DNA from: WHUA01 sp963711215 | GTDB lineage: Bacteria > Pseudomonadota > Alphaproteobacteria > UBA8366 | NCBI GenBank assembly: GCA_963711215.1 | Contig: CAVQDH010000005.1 | Coordinates: 434,001 to 498,000 of the forward strand | Reading direction: 5' to 3' | Length of the DNA stretch: 64,000 nt | Shown here: in pieces, positions 25,628-35,400 of the stretch | How positions within the stretch are numbered: position 1 is the first letter of the stretch | Layout: each line of letters starts with the position of its first letter | Position numbers and translations under genes: made by a program | Notes under the pieces: model-generated | The model's database searches: none | Seen by the model: only the letters and a program-made list of their open reading frames with translations | Told to the model about the DNA's origin: nothing

Positions 25628-26731
25628 ATGGACGAGGCCAGGGAAGACACGGAAGACACACGCGCGATCGACCGGCCGCGCAAAGGACGCGGCGCCGTGA
25701 CCAACCGGACCGCGCGCTTCGAGCCGGAGACCCGCGAGGCGGTGGTCGACGAGTGGCCGGGCGACGGCGAGGCTCCGCCGCCGCTGCGCACCACGCTGTC
25801 GGTGGACACCGCGCGCCGGATCATCACCTACAACAAGTCGCCTGACATTCCGTTCGACCGCTCGATCAATCCCTATCGCGGCTGCGAGCACGGCTGCGTC
25901 TACTGTTTCGCCCGGCCGACCCATGCCTATTACGGCCTGTCGCCCGGCCTCGATTTCGAGAGCCGCCTCTTCTACAAGCCGGATGCCGCGGCGCTGCTGC
26001 GGCGCGAGCTGCGCGAGCCCGGCTACCGCGCAGCGACCATCGCCATGGGCACCAACACCGACCCCTACCAGCCGGTGGAGCGCGAGATCGGCCTGACCCG
26101 CGCGATCCTGGAGGTGTTGCGGGAATTCCGGCACCCGGTGTCGATCGTGACGAAATCGACACTGATCCTGCGCGACGTGGACATCCTGGCCGACATGGCG
26201 TCACGGGGCATGGCGTCGGTCTGCATCTCGGTCACCACGCTCGACCGGCGGCTGGCGCGCCTGATGGAGCCGCGCGCGCCGACGCCGCCGCGCCGGCTGG
26301 AAGCGATCAAGGCGCTGAACGCAGCCGGCGTGCCGACCGGCGCGCTGGTCGCGCCGATCATTCCGGCGCTCAACGACATGGAGATCGACCGGGTCGTCGA
26401 AGCCGTCGCCGCGGCCGGCGGGGCGTCCGCCGGATATGTCCTGCTGCGGTTGCCGCTCGAGATCAAGGATCTGTTCGAGGAATGGCTGGCGGCGCACTTT
26501 CCCGACCGAAGGAAGCACGTGCTGTCGCTGATCCGCCAGACGCGGGACGGCGCCGCCTATCGGTCGGAATGGGGCACGCGGATGACCGGCACCGGCGCCT
26601 ATGCCGACTTGATCAGGCAGCGCTTCAATCTGGCGCTCAAGCGCCATGGGCTGGTCAAGCGGACGCTCGCCCTCGACGCGTCCGCCTTCCGTCCGCCGCC
26701 GGCGCCCGGCGACCAGCTCTCGCTCCTCTAG
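25628..26731 (+). CDS. PA0069-family radical SAM protein (SplB-like)
   Basis: The 367-residue protein carries the radical SAM cluster motif RGCEHGCVYCFAR (Cys-x3-Cys-x2-Cys) near residue 90, preceded by INPYRG as in spore photoproduct lyase relatives. Downstream blocks MGTNTDPYQPVE and VTKSTLILRDVDIL are family-typical. The radical substrate is unknown; DNA-lesion repair is one suggestion for the SplB superfamily but is not supported here by context. It begins within the TSS region of its promoter. Confidence 0.87.
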   Translation: MDEAREDTEDTRAIDRPRKGRGAVTNRTARFEPETREAVVDEWPGDGEAPPPLRTTLSVDTARRIITYNKSPDIPFDRSINPYRGCEHGCVYCFARPTHAYYGLSPGLDFESRLFYKPDAAALLRRELREPGYRAATIAMGTNTDPYQPVEREIGLTRAILEVLREFRHPVSIVTKSTLILRDVDILADMASRGMASVCISVTTLDRRLARLMEPRAPTPPRRLEAIKALNAAGVPTGALVAPIIPALNDMEIDRVVEAVAAAGGASAGYVLLRLPLEIKDLFEEWLAAHFPDRRKHVLSLIRQTRDGAAYRSEWGTRMTGTGAYADLIRQRFNLALKRHGLVKRTLALDASAFRPPPAPGDQLSLL

Positions 26732-26797
26732 GCCGGGGATGGCTGACGCAAAGCGAAATGCATAAATAAGTCACAATTACAGTAGAATCTTCGCCCG

Positions 26798-28234
26798 ATG
26801 GATGGGGCCTTACATCTCACCGGGATAACCATCGTCGTGCTCGGCGCGATGATCTGCGGCATGGCCATGACGGCTATCCGCCAGCCCCCCATTGTCGGCT
26901 ACATCATCGCCGGCGTCATTCTCGGCCCGGCCGGGCTCGGCCTCGTGCATGACCGGGAGCAGATAACGGTCCTGGCCCAGCTCGGCGTACTGATGCTGCT
27001 TTACTTCATCGGCATGGAGCTGTCGCTGCGCAGCTTCCGGCGGATGTGGCGGCTGGCGGTGCTGACGACGCTGATCCAGATCGCCGTCAGCACCGGGGCG
27101 ATGCTGCTGCTCATGCCGCTGCTCGACTGGCCCGTCGAACAGGCCGTTCTGTTCGGCTTCGTCATCGCGCTCAGCAGCACCGCAGTCGCCGTGCGGATGC
27201 TGGACGACGTCGGCGAGCTTCGCACGCGCGCGGGGCGGATCACGGTGGGCGTGCTGATCGCCCAGGACCTTGCCGTCGCGCCGATGCTGCTGATCATCGG
27301 CGGCATGTCCGGCGGCGGCATCAGCTATTGGCTGATCATCAAGGTCATCGCCGCCGTCGCCATCCTGACCGGCGCGATCCTGTTTCTCAGCGGCCGGCGC
27401 AAGATAAACCTGTTCTTCGCGTCGCTGCTGACGACGAAGCCCGACCTTGCGCCCGTCATGGCACTTTGCCTCTGCTTCAGCTTCGCCGCCGTCGCCGGGC
27501 TCGCCGGCCTGTCGCCGCCATTCGGCGCGTTCATCGCCGGCTTGCTCGTCGGCAGCAGCGCCCAGCGCCAGCTCGTCTACGAGATGGCGAAGCCGATCGA
27601 GAGCATCCTGTTGATGGCGTTCTTTCTTTCGATCGGGCTGCTGATCGACTTCGGCTTCCTTTGGGACCATATCGGCGTCGTCGTACTGCTCTGGCTTTTC
27701 ATCACCGTGTTCAAGACGGCGCTCAACGCGACCGTTCTGCATACGCTCGGCGAGCGCTGGCACGTCGCTTTCCTGTCGAGCGCCGTGCTCGCGCAGATCG
27801 GCGAGTTTTCCTTCGTGCTCGGCGGCGCCGCGATGGACAACTGGATCATCGGGACGGAAATTCATCGCATGATCGTTGCGGTGACGGTGCTGTCACTGAT
27901 TTCGAGCCCGCTCTACCTCGCGACCGCGCGCCGGGTTCAGCACCGCGCCGTCCATCAGATCGATTCGTTGAAAGGCATGCTGCTGCTGGTCTATTCCCGC
28001 GAATGGGGCATCACGCGCAAGGCGACCACGGGCGTCCTCGCCGCCGGCGGGCGGGTCCTCGACGGGTCGCGGTCCCTGACCGGTGCGTTTCTCGCGATCC
28101 CGCAATGGCTCCGGCTGAAATTCGCTGTTGCACGAACCCGGAATTCCGACGCAGAAAGGGCGGTCGCCGATCCGCCCACCGACACCGCAGCAGACCAAAG
28201 AGAATGCCGACCCTGGATCTGGAACGCTCCCTGA
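26798..28234 (+). CDS. CPA2-family cation:proton antiporter (KefB/RosB-like)
   Basis: The 478-residue membrane protein has about 12 hydrophobic segments. Family features are RQPPIVGYIIAGVILGP, GLVLMLLYFIGMELSL-like text near residue 70, FVIALSSTAVAV and FLSIGLLIDFGF. It lacks a TrkA-N nucleotide-binding domain; after about residue 395 only an amphipathic, non-conserved tail remains. Probable role: K+ or Na+/H+ exchange at the inner membrane. A TAGAAT -10-like element lies 9 bases before the ATG, so its leader may also be very short. The 3' end overlaps rnhB by 31 bases. Confidence 0.87.
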   Translation: MDGALHLTGITIVVLGAMICGMAMTAIRQPPIVGYIIAGVILGPAGLGLVHDREQITVLAQLGVLMLLYFIGMELSLRSFRRMWRLAVLTTLIQIAVSTGAMLLLMPLLDWPVEQAVLFGFVIALSSTAVAVRMLDDVGELRTRAGRITVGVLIAQDLAVAPMLLIIGGMSGGGISYWLIIKVIAAVAILTGAILFLSGRRKINLFFASLLTTKPDLAPVMALCLCFSFAAVAGLAGLSPPFGAFIAGLLVGSSAQRQLVYEMAKPIESILLMAFFLSIGLLIDFGFLWDHIGVVVLLWLFITVFKTALNATVLHTLGERWHVAFLSSAVLAQIGEFSFVLGGAAMDNWIIGTEIHRMIVAVTVLSLISSPLYLATARRVQHRAVHQIDSLKGMLLLVYSREWGITRKATTGVLAAGGRVLDGSRSLTGAFLAIPQWLRLKFAVARTRNSDAERAVADPPTDTAADQRECRPWIWNAP

Positions 28235-28806
28235 GCTGCCGCGTCGCCGGAATAGACGAAGCTGGCCGCGGGCCATGGGCGGGGCCGGTCGTCGCCGCGG
28301 CGGTGATACTTGACGCAGCGCGTCTCCCCGGTTCCCTCGCCGACAAGATCGACGACTTCAAAAAACTGACCCGGCCCGCCCGCGAGGCGCTTTTCGGCGC
28401 GCTGCCGGAATTCGCCGAAATCGGCGTCGGCATCGCGGAGCGGGTCGAGATCGACCGGCTGAACATCCTCCAAGCGACCTTGCTGGCGATGCAGCGCGCG
28501 ATGGCCGCCCTTGCGCGGCCGCCGGCCTTTGCCCTTGTCGACGGCAACGTCGCGCCGGCGCTTCCCTGCCCGGTCCGCACCGTCGTGAAGGGCGACGGCC
28601 TCAGCCTTTCCATCGCCGCCGCGTCGATCGTCGCCAAGGTCACTCGCGACCGGATGATGGCCGCGCTCGCGATCGAGCATCCGGGATACGGCTGGGAACG
28701 GAATGCCGGCTACGGCACGGCGGAGCATCGCGACGCGCTCAAACGGCTCGGCATCACGCCGCATCACCGCCGCTCCTTCGCGCCCATCGCTATATATTGC
28801 AAGTAA
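28204..28806 (+). CDS. rnhB: Ribonuclease HII
   Basis: The 200-residue protein starts at ATG 28204 inside the end of the antiporter gene. The catalytic GIDEAGRGPWAGPVVAAAV (Asp18, Glu19), LVDGN and AAASIVAKVTRDR blocks are diagnostic. RNase HII removes single ribonucleotides from DNA and RNA in hybrids. The neighbouring ccrM and mutY also act on DNA. Confidence 0.96.
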   Translation: MPTLDLERSLSCRVAGIDEAGRGPWAGPVVAAAVILDAARLPGSLADKIDDFKKLTRPAREALFGALPEFAEIGVGIAERVEIDRLNILQATLLAMQRAMAALARPPAFALVDGNVAPALPCPVRTVVKGDGLSLSIAAASIVAKVTRDRMMAALAIEHPGYGWERNAGYGTAEHRDALKRLGITPHHRRSFAPIAIYCK

Positions 28807-28817
28807 TTTATTAATTC

Positions 28818-28872
28818 GACTCTATATATAGTTCGAAAAATCAAAGCATTGACCTGAAGAGTCAAGTGAATC
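28818..28872 (+). promoter_or_regulatory. ccrM promoter region with three GANTC sites
   Basis: Three CcrM target sites fall within 55 bases upstream of ccrM: GACTC (28818), GAGTC (28859) and GAATC (28868). TTGACC (28849-28854) is a candidate -35, and the two right-hand sites lie in the spacer and at the -10 position (weak CATTCT, 28872-28877). Methylation state could therefore control the methyltransferase's own promoter, as shown for Caulobacter ccrM. A TTAA CtrA half-site occurs at 28811, but no full TTAA-N7-TTAA. Confidence 0.55.
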
Positions 28873-28903
28873 ATTCTGCCTGTATCAAATGGCGGGTGGG
28901 ACC

Positions 28904-29980
28904 ATGAATAAATCGCAGAATAACAAGATTATTACTGGCGACTGTATTGAGATCATGGAGAAGATGCCGGCCGCTTCGGTCGACATGATTTTCGCTGATC
29001 CGCCCTATAATCTTCAGCTCGAAGGTGAATTACATCGCCCGAACAATACACGGGTCGATGGCGTCGAGGAGAGCTGGGACAAGTTCGACAGCTTCGCCGA
29101 CTATGACGCGTTCTCGCAGCGCTGGCTCTCCGCCGCGCGCCGCATCCTCAAGGATGACGGCACGATCTGGGTCATCGGCAGCTACCACAACATCTTCCGC
29201 GTCGGCACCACGCTGCAGGATCTCGGCTTCTGGATGCTGAACGACGTCGTCTGGGTCAAGACCAACCCGATGCCCAACTTCCGCGGGCGGCGCTTCACCA
29301 ACGCGCATGAGACGCTGATCTGGTGCTCGAAGTCGAAGGATGCGCGCTACACCTTCAACTACGAAGCCATGAAGGCGCTGAACGACGACCTGCAGATGCG
29401 AAGCGACTGGGTGCTGCCGCTCTGCACCGGCCAGGAGCGGCTGAAGGACACCGAGGGCAACAAGGCGCATCCGACGCAGAAGCCAGAGGCCCTGCTCTAC
29501 CGCGCGATTATCGCCTCGACCGAGCCCGGCGACGTCGTGCTCGACCCTTTCTTCGGCACCGGCACCACCGGCGCGGTCGCGAAGAAGCTCGGCCGGCGCT
29601 ACATCGGCATCGAGCGCGACACCGGCTACGCCAAGGTCGCGGAAAAGCGCCTGTCCCGCATTCCCGAGGTCGCCGACCCGCGGCTGTTCGAAACGCCATC
29701 GAAACGGCGCGAGCCGCGCATTCCCTTCGGCACCCTGGTGGAGCGCGGCATGCTGTCGGCGGGCGACGTCCTGGTCAGCCCCTGCGGCCGGTTCACGGCA
29801 AAGGTTCGCGCGGACGGCACGATCATCTCCTCCGACCACCGGGGCTCGATCCATCAGGTCGGCGCGGCGGTCCAGAAAGCGCCGAGCTGCAACGGCTGGA
29901 CATTCTGGTGCATGAATGTCGAAGGCCGTCCGGTGCCGATCGACCTGCTGCGGCAGAAGCTGCGGGCGGAGCGCACGTAG
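28904..29980 (+). CDS. ccrM: Cell-cycle DNA adenine methyltransferase CcrM (GANTC)
   Basis: The 358-residue enzyme starts at ATG 28904 after GGGTGGGA; an ATG 15 bases upstream overlaps that site. The beta-class order is visible: DPPYNL catalytic motif at residues 32-37 and the SAM site DPFFGTGTTG at 214-223. The C-terminal extension from about residue 260 (GMLSAGDVLV, PSCNGWTFW) is typical of CcrM and contributes to DNA recognition. It methylates adenine in GANTC once per cycle in alphaproteobacteria. Confidence 0.95.
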   Translation: MNKSQNNKIITGDCIEIMEKMPAASVDMIFADPPYNLQLEGELHRPNNTRVDGVEESWDKFDSFADYDAFSQRWLSAARRILKDDGTIWVIGSYHNIFRVGTTLQDLGFWMLNDVVWVKTNPMPNFRGRRFTNAHETLIWCSKSKDARYTFNYEAMKALNDDLQMRSDWVLPLCTGQERLKDTEGNKAHPTQKPEALLYRAIIASTEPGDVVLDPFFGTGTTGAVAKKLGRRYIGIERDTGYAKVAEKRLSRIPEVADPRLFETPSKRREPRIPFGTLVERGMLSAGDVLVSPCGRFTAKVRADGTIISSDHRGSIHQVGAAVQKAPSCNGWTFWCMNVEGRPVPIDLLRQKLRAERT

Positions 29981-29998
29981 AGGACGGCGGACGGCCAG

Positions 29999-31072
29999 TC
30001 AGGCGTGCGCCAGGGCGTGGCGGACGATCTTCTTCATGACCGTCGGCAGGGCGTAATCGCCGAAGGCGTCGGGCGGGCACCAGACGCAATCCGGCGGCGC
30101 GGCGCCATTGGCGCGCGCCGTCGCGACCGCAAGCTCGAGGTGAAAATGGGTGAAGCCATGCCGGACCTGCCCGGGCAAGATCGCGGGATCGGTGATTTCC
30201 AGCGGCGAGTCGCGCAAGGCCGCCGCCACCTCGGGCAACGGGCCTTCGTCCCACGCGGTTGACGGCACTTCCATCATGCCGCCGAGCAGGCCCCGGTCCG
30301 CGCGCCGCCGCAGCAGGACCGCGCCGTCGTCGCGCACCAGCCAGAAGGCGACGCCGCGCCGTGTCGGCTTCTCCGGCTTCGGCCGCTTGCGCGGCAACAG
30401 CTCCGCGACTGCCTTGCCGGCGCAGGCATCCGACCACGGACACAGCATGCATTTCGGCTTGTGCGGCACGCAGATCGTCGCGCCGAGATCCATCATCGCC
30501 TGGGCATGATCGCCCGAGCGCGCGTCCGGCGTCAGGCTATCCGCGAGCCGGTAGAGCGTCGGCTTGGCGTCCGGCAGAGGCTCTTCCACGCGGAACAGCC
30601 GGGATACGACGCGCTCCACGTTGCCATCGACGACCACGGCGCGCCGGCCGAAGGCAATCGCCGCGATCGCCGCGGCGGTGTAGCGGCCGACTCCGGGCAG
30701 GTCGCGCAGCGCCGACTCGGTATCCGGAAACCGGCCGCCGTGCATTCCGGCCACGGTGACGGCGCAACGATGCAGATTACGCGCCCGCGCGTAGTAGCCC
30801 AGGCCCTGCCAGGCGTGCAGCACGTCGTCGAGCGCCGCGGCCGCGAGCGCCGCGACCGTGGGCCAGCGCTCGACGAAGCGTTGAAAATAGGGACCGACGG
30901 TGGCGACCGTGGTCTGCTGCAGCATGATCTCGCTGAGCCAGACCCGGTAGGGGTCCGGCGTCCCGCCCGGCACGGCCCGCCACGGCAGGCGGCGGCGGTG
31001 CCGGTCGTACCAGGCGAGCAGCCGGGCCGACAGCAGCGCTCCGTCGATCGAAATGCGGTGGGTTTGCGTCAT
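29999..31072 (-). CDS. mutY: A/G-specific adenine glycosylase MutY
   Basis: The 357-residue protein starts at ATG 31072. Catalytic Glu48 is in SEIMLQQTTV; the helix-hairpin-helix is LPGVGRYTAAAI with the catalytic Asp in VVVDGNVERV. The 4Fe-4S loop is complete, Cys-x6-Cys-x2-Cys-x5-Cys (CVPHKPKCMLCPWSDAC). The C-terminal NUDIX-like domain recognises 8-oxoguanine. It removes A opposite 8-oxoG. A TATACT -10-like element lies 7 bases before the start codon. Confidence 0.96.
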   Translation of the reverse strand: MTQTHRISIDGALLSARLLAWYDRHRRRLPWRAVPGGTPDPYRVWLSEIMLQQTTVATVGPYFQRFVERWPTVAALAAAALDDVLHAWQGLGYYARARNLHRCAVTVAGMHGGRFPDTESALRDLPGVGRYTAAAIAAIAFGRRAVVVDGNVERVVSRLFRVEEPLPDAKPTLYRLADSLTPDARSGDHAQAMMDLGATICVPHKPKCMLCPWSDACAGKAVAELLPRKRPKPEKPTRRGVAFWLVRDDGAVLLRRRADRGLLGGMMEVPSTAWDEGPLPEVAAALRDSPLEITDPAILPGQVRHGFTHFHLELAVATARANGAAPPDCVWCPPDAFGDYALPTVMKKIVRHALAHA

Positions 31073-31113
31073 GGCAGATAGTATAATCGGGCCATGAAAT
31101 ACGGGCGCGCGCA

Positions 31114-31644
31114 ATGAATGATTCGACGAAGGACGCGGACAAGCGGGGCGACCGTATCGGCGCGCCGCGCGCGCTCAGCGCCTTGGTGGCGCCGCTGACC
31201 CGCCGCGCGCTGGGCAAGCACGGCTTTTCCTCCGCCGCCCTGATCTCCGACTGGGATGTGATCGTCGGCCCGGAGCTGGCGGCAAGCTGCCAGCCGGTAA
31301 AGCTCGCCTTCCGCCGCGGCGAGCGCGAGGGCGGCGTCCTGCACGTCAACGTATCGGGGGGTGCCGCGCTCGAGATCCAGCACATCGCGCCGCAGCTTAT
31401 CGAGCGGATCAACGGCCATTTGGGCTATCGCGCCGTCGACCGCCTGAAGCTCGTCCATGGGCTGGTGGCCCGCCCCCGCGGCGCCCAGAGCAGCCGTGCC
31501 CGGCGGACGCGGACCGGGCCCGTGGCGCCGGTCGATCCGAGCCGCTGGCCGGCGTTGACCGGCATCACCGACGCCGGTCTGCGGGAGAGCCTGCTGCGGC
31601 TCGGCGCCGCCATCGCCGATCGCGAATCGAACGCGAAAAAATGA
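31114..31644 (+). CDS. DUF721 protein (DciA-like)
   Basis: The 176-residue protein has the DUF721 core at about residues 20-115 (ALSALVAPLTRRALGKHGFS, ISDWDVIVGPELAASC, LHVNVSGGAALEIQHIAPQL). DciA, in the same domain family, loads the replicative helicase in bacteria lacking DnaC, but alphaproteobacterial DUF721 proteins between mutY and a dsbA-like gene are less studied. It diverges from mutY with a 41-base gap containing TATAAT at 31082-31087. Confidence 0.8.
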   Translation: MNDSTKDADKRGDRIGAPRALSALVAPLTRRALGKHGFSSAALISDWDVIVGPELAASCQPVKLAFRRGEREGGVLHVNVSGGAALEIQHIAPQLIERINGHLGYRAVDRLKLVHGLVARPRGAQSSRARRTRTGPVAPVDPSRWPALTGITDAGLRESLLRLGAAIADRESNAKK

Positions 31645-31771
31645 TCTCGCGGTCGTTTTTCCTTCAAATCGCTTAACTATGTTGTGAAGCCGCGTGGGGC
31701 GCGCCCGTCTTGAAGGCGCCACGAACATGCCCCTATACTCCGGCGCTTTTGATCAAAGACGGAGACCAGTC

Positions 31772-32389
31772 GTGAACCGATTCGCCGCCCTCGCCGCCGC
31801 CGCCGCGATGCTGTTCTCCGCCTGCGCGGCGGCCGAGCCGGTGTCGACCGCCGACGCCCTGAAAGACCATCCGATCGGCGACCCGAACGCCCCGGTGACC
31901 ATGGTGGAATACTCGTCGCTCGGCTGCCCGCATTGCGCCGATTTTCACGCCAAGACCTTGCCGCAGATCAAGAAAAACTACATCGATACCGGCAAGGTAA
32001 AGCTGATCATCCGGGACTTTCCGCTCAACGGCCCATCCTATGCCGCCGCCATGATGGCGCGCTGCACCAAGCCGGAGCGGCGCGAGCAATTCATCAGCGT
32101 GCTGTTCGCGAATCAGGATAGCTGGGCCGCGGCCGAGGACCCGAAGGCGGCGCTCGCCCGGATCGGCAAGCTCGGCGGCATGAGCCAGGCTGAATTCGAC
32201 CGTTGCACCAGCGATCAGGCTCTTTTCGAAGGAATTCAAAAACTCCAGCTTGAAGCGCAACAGAAATATGATGTAAACGCGACCCCGACATTCATCATCA
32301 TGAAGAGCCAAAACAGCAATGGCGAAAAGATCGAGGGTTCGCAGCCATACGAAGTCTTCGAGAAGGCCTTCGCCAAAGCTGCTCAATAG
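31772..32389 (+). CDS. DsbA-family thiol:disulfide oxidoreductase
   Basis: The 205-residue protein starts at GTG 31772 with GGAG upstream. An N-terminal signal peptide (FAALAAAAAMLFSACAAA) targets it to the periplasm; a lipid-modified Cys18 is possible but the lipobox is poor. The thioredoxin active site is Cys52-Pro-His-Cys55 in LGCPHCADFH, and the cis-Pro loop is VNATPTFII. This is the DSBA-like thioredoxin type with an inserted helical domain. It lies directly upstream of smc, a common alphaproteobacterial order. Confidence 0.9.
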   Translation: MNRFAALAAAAAMLFSACAAAEPVSTADALKDHPIGDPNAPVTMVEYSSLGCPHCADFHAKTLPQIKKNYIDTGKVKLIIRDFPLNGPSYAAAMMARCTKPERREQFISVLFANQDSWAAAEDPKAALARIGKLGGMSQAEFDRCTSDQALFEGIQKLQLEAQQKYDVNATPTFIIMKSQNSNGEKIEGSQPYEVFEKAFAKAAQ

Positions 32390-32453
32390 CGGCGACAGCG
32401 CTTCCACCGATTGCGGCCGGGATGGCCGCGCGACTCGAATGGCCGTTTAGTCC

Positions 32454-35400
32454 GTGCATTTCACCAAGCTCCGCGTCACCGGGTTCAAATCCTTCGTCGA
32501 ACCCACCGAGGTGATCATCGAATCCGGCATGACCGGAGTCGTCGGGCCGAACGGCTGCGGCAAATCGAACGTCGTCGAAGCGCTGCGCTGGGTGATGGGC
32601 GAGACGTCCGCCAAGCAGATGCGCGGCGGCGAGATGGACGACGTGATCTTTGGCGGGACGGCGAATCGACCGGCGCGCAACATCGCCGAGGTGATCCTCT
32701 ATCTCGACAATTCCAACCGCACCGCCCCCGCCCAGTTTAACGACACCGACGAGATCGAAGTCTCGCGGCGGATCGAGCGCGGCGCCGGCTCGACCTATCG
32801 CATCAACGGCCGCGAGGTCCGCGCGCGCGACGTGCAGCTGCTGTTCGCCGACCTGGCGACCGGCGCGCACTCGACCGCCATGGTGAGCCAGGGCCGCATC
32901 GGCGCGCTGATCGGCGCCAAGCCCACGGAACGCCGGATGCTGCTCGAAGAAGCCGCCGGCATCACCGGGCTGCATTCGCGCCGGCACGAGGCGGAGCTGC
33001 GCCTGCGCGCGGCGGAAACGAATCTGGAGCGGCTCGACGACGTGGTGGGCGCGCTGGAAGGCCAGTATCAGGGCCTGCAGCGCCAGGCGCGCCAAGCGAC
33101 GCGCTACCGCAAGATGTCCGAGGAATTGCGCCAGCTCGAGGCGATCCTGCTGCACGCGCGCTGGACCGGCGCGACACGCGCCCGCGACGAGGCGCGCGAG
33201 CGGCTGCACGCGAGCGAGCAGGCCGTGAACCAGCGGACCGCCGCAGCCGGCGGCGCCTCCACGCAGCAGGGCAATGCCGCGACGGCAATGCCGAGCCTGC
33301 GCGATACGGAGGCGAAGGCGGCGGCGGAGCTGCAGCGGCTGATCATGGCGCGGCGCGAGCTGGAAAACGAGGAGAACCGCGTCCAGGAAGGCATCGGCGA
33401 GACCGATCGCCAGCTGACCCTGATCGCCGCCGATCTTGAGCGCGAGCGGACGCTCGCCGCCGACGCGCACCAGGCAATCGAAGCGCTGGAGACGGAAAAG
33501 GCGGCCATCGCGGCGGCCAGCGAGGGTGAAGAGGCGGCCCTGGCGGACACGCGCGAGACGCTGGATGCCGCGCGAAACGAGCTGCAAACTCAGGAACAGA
33601 CGCTCCAGACGCTGACCGAGCAGGTTGCGAAGGCGGAAGCCCGCGCCGCCGCGCTCAGCCGCCAGCAGGCGGAGCTGCGGCAGCGTATCGCGCGCCTCGA
33701 AAGCCGCGCCCAGGAAATCGGCGCCGAGCGCGACAGGCTGTCCGCGGAGATGAGCCAGAACGGCGCGCTGCAGGAAGCTGAGCGCGACGTCGCCACCGCC
33801 GAGGAATCGGTGAGCTCTCGCCCGCCAGGACCTGACCTCGGCCGAGCAGGCCCGCACGGATGCGGCGCAAGCCGAGACCGCCGCCCGCAACACGGCGCAG
33901 CAGGCGGACGCGGCGCTCGGACGCCTGGCCGCCGAAGAGAAGACCCTGGCCGACCTGCTTGAGACGAGCGAAGCGGATCTCTTCCCGCCGCTGATCGACG
34001 CGCTCCGCGTCGACGCCGGCTACGAGACGGCGCTCGGCGCGGCACTGGGCGAGGACCTCGCCGCCCCGATCGATGCCGCCGCCGAGATTCATTGGGCCGA
34101 CCTGCCGCCGATCGCCTCACCGCCGCCCTTGCCCGGCGCGGCGGTGCCGCTGTCGCGCTTCGTGCATGGCCCGAGCGTGCTGGCCCGCTGCCTCGCCTTC
34201 ATCGGCGTGCTGGACGACGCCTCGGCCGCCGCCGCCCTTTCCGCAGCGCTTCAGCCGGGGCAAATGCTGGTATCGCGCGAGGGCGGGCTCTGGCGCTGGG
34301 ACGGCTATACGGTGCAGGCCGGCGCGCCGACCCCTGCCGCCAAGCGGCTGCAGCAGCGCAATCGCCTGGCCGAGCTGCGCACGGAGCGCGCCGCCGCCGA
34401 AGCCGTGGCGAAGGACGCCGGCGATCGCCTGCGCGAAATCGAAGCCGCCGTCCAAAGCGTGGTCTCGGCGGAGAAGCGCGCGCGCCAGGTTCTGGACGAA
34501 GCCTATGCGCGGCTCAATGCCGGCCGCGCGGCGCACGCGCGCGCCGCCAGCGCCGTCGCCGGGACCCAGTCGCGCGTCTCCACCCTGTCGGAGTCCGCCG
34601 AGCAGCTTCTCGCCGACCTGCGTGAAAGCGAGAAGGAGCTTGCCGAAACCGACGCCGCGATCGCCGCTCTCGAAGACCCGACCGAGGCGCGGCGGCGCAT
34701 CGACGCGCTCCGGATCCAGGTCGGCGAGCTGCGCCGGATCGAAGGCGAGCGGCGCAGCGCCTATGATCGCGCCGTGCGCGAGGCCGAGGAGCGTAAGCGC
34801 CGTTTCACCGCCGTGACGCAGGAGCTGCAGGACTGGCAGAGCCGGATCGCCAATACCACCTCCCGCCTCGATCAGCTGTCCGACCGCCAGCAGGCGGCGG
34901 AACAGCAGAAGGGCCGCCTGTCCGCGCGCCCGGGCGAGATCGAGCAGCAGCGAAGCCGGCTCCTCGACACGATTACCCAGTCCGAACAGGCGCGGAAGCA
35001 GGCGGCAGACCGGCTTGCGGAGGGCGAGGCGGCGCTGGCCGAGGCGGACAAGGCGCTGCGGGCCGCCGAGGCCGCCCTTGCCGAGGCGCGCGAGACGCGC
35101 GTGCGCTGCGAAGCGCAGCTCGAGCAGGCGGAGACGGAATGCCGCACGGTCGCGGAACGTATCCGCGAGCGCCTGCGCTGCGCGCCCGACGACGTGCTGC
35201 AGGTCGCCCAGATCACGGCCGCGGATACGCCCCCGGACGTCACCGAAGTGGAGGAGAAGATCGAGCGCCTGGGCCGGCAGCGCGACGCCATGGGCCCGGT
35301 CAACCTGCGGGCGGAAACCGAGCTGGCCGAGCTCGAGGAACAGATCACGACCATGAAGTCCGAGCGCGAGGACCTGGTCGCGGCCATCGCCCGGTTGCGG

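Noticed and set aside
28811..28822. Possible CtrA box upstream of ccrM
   Set aside because: Only one TTAA half-site; no TTAA-N7-TTAA.
33806..33830. Programmed frameshift in smc
   Set aside because: No slippery heptamer or downstream pseudoknot is evident, and identical +1 G/C breaks occur in unrelated genes nearby, so sequence error is the simpler explanation.
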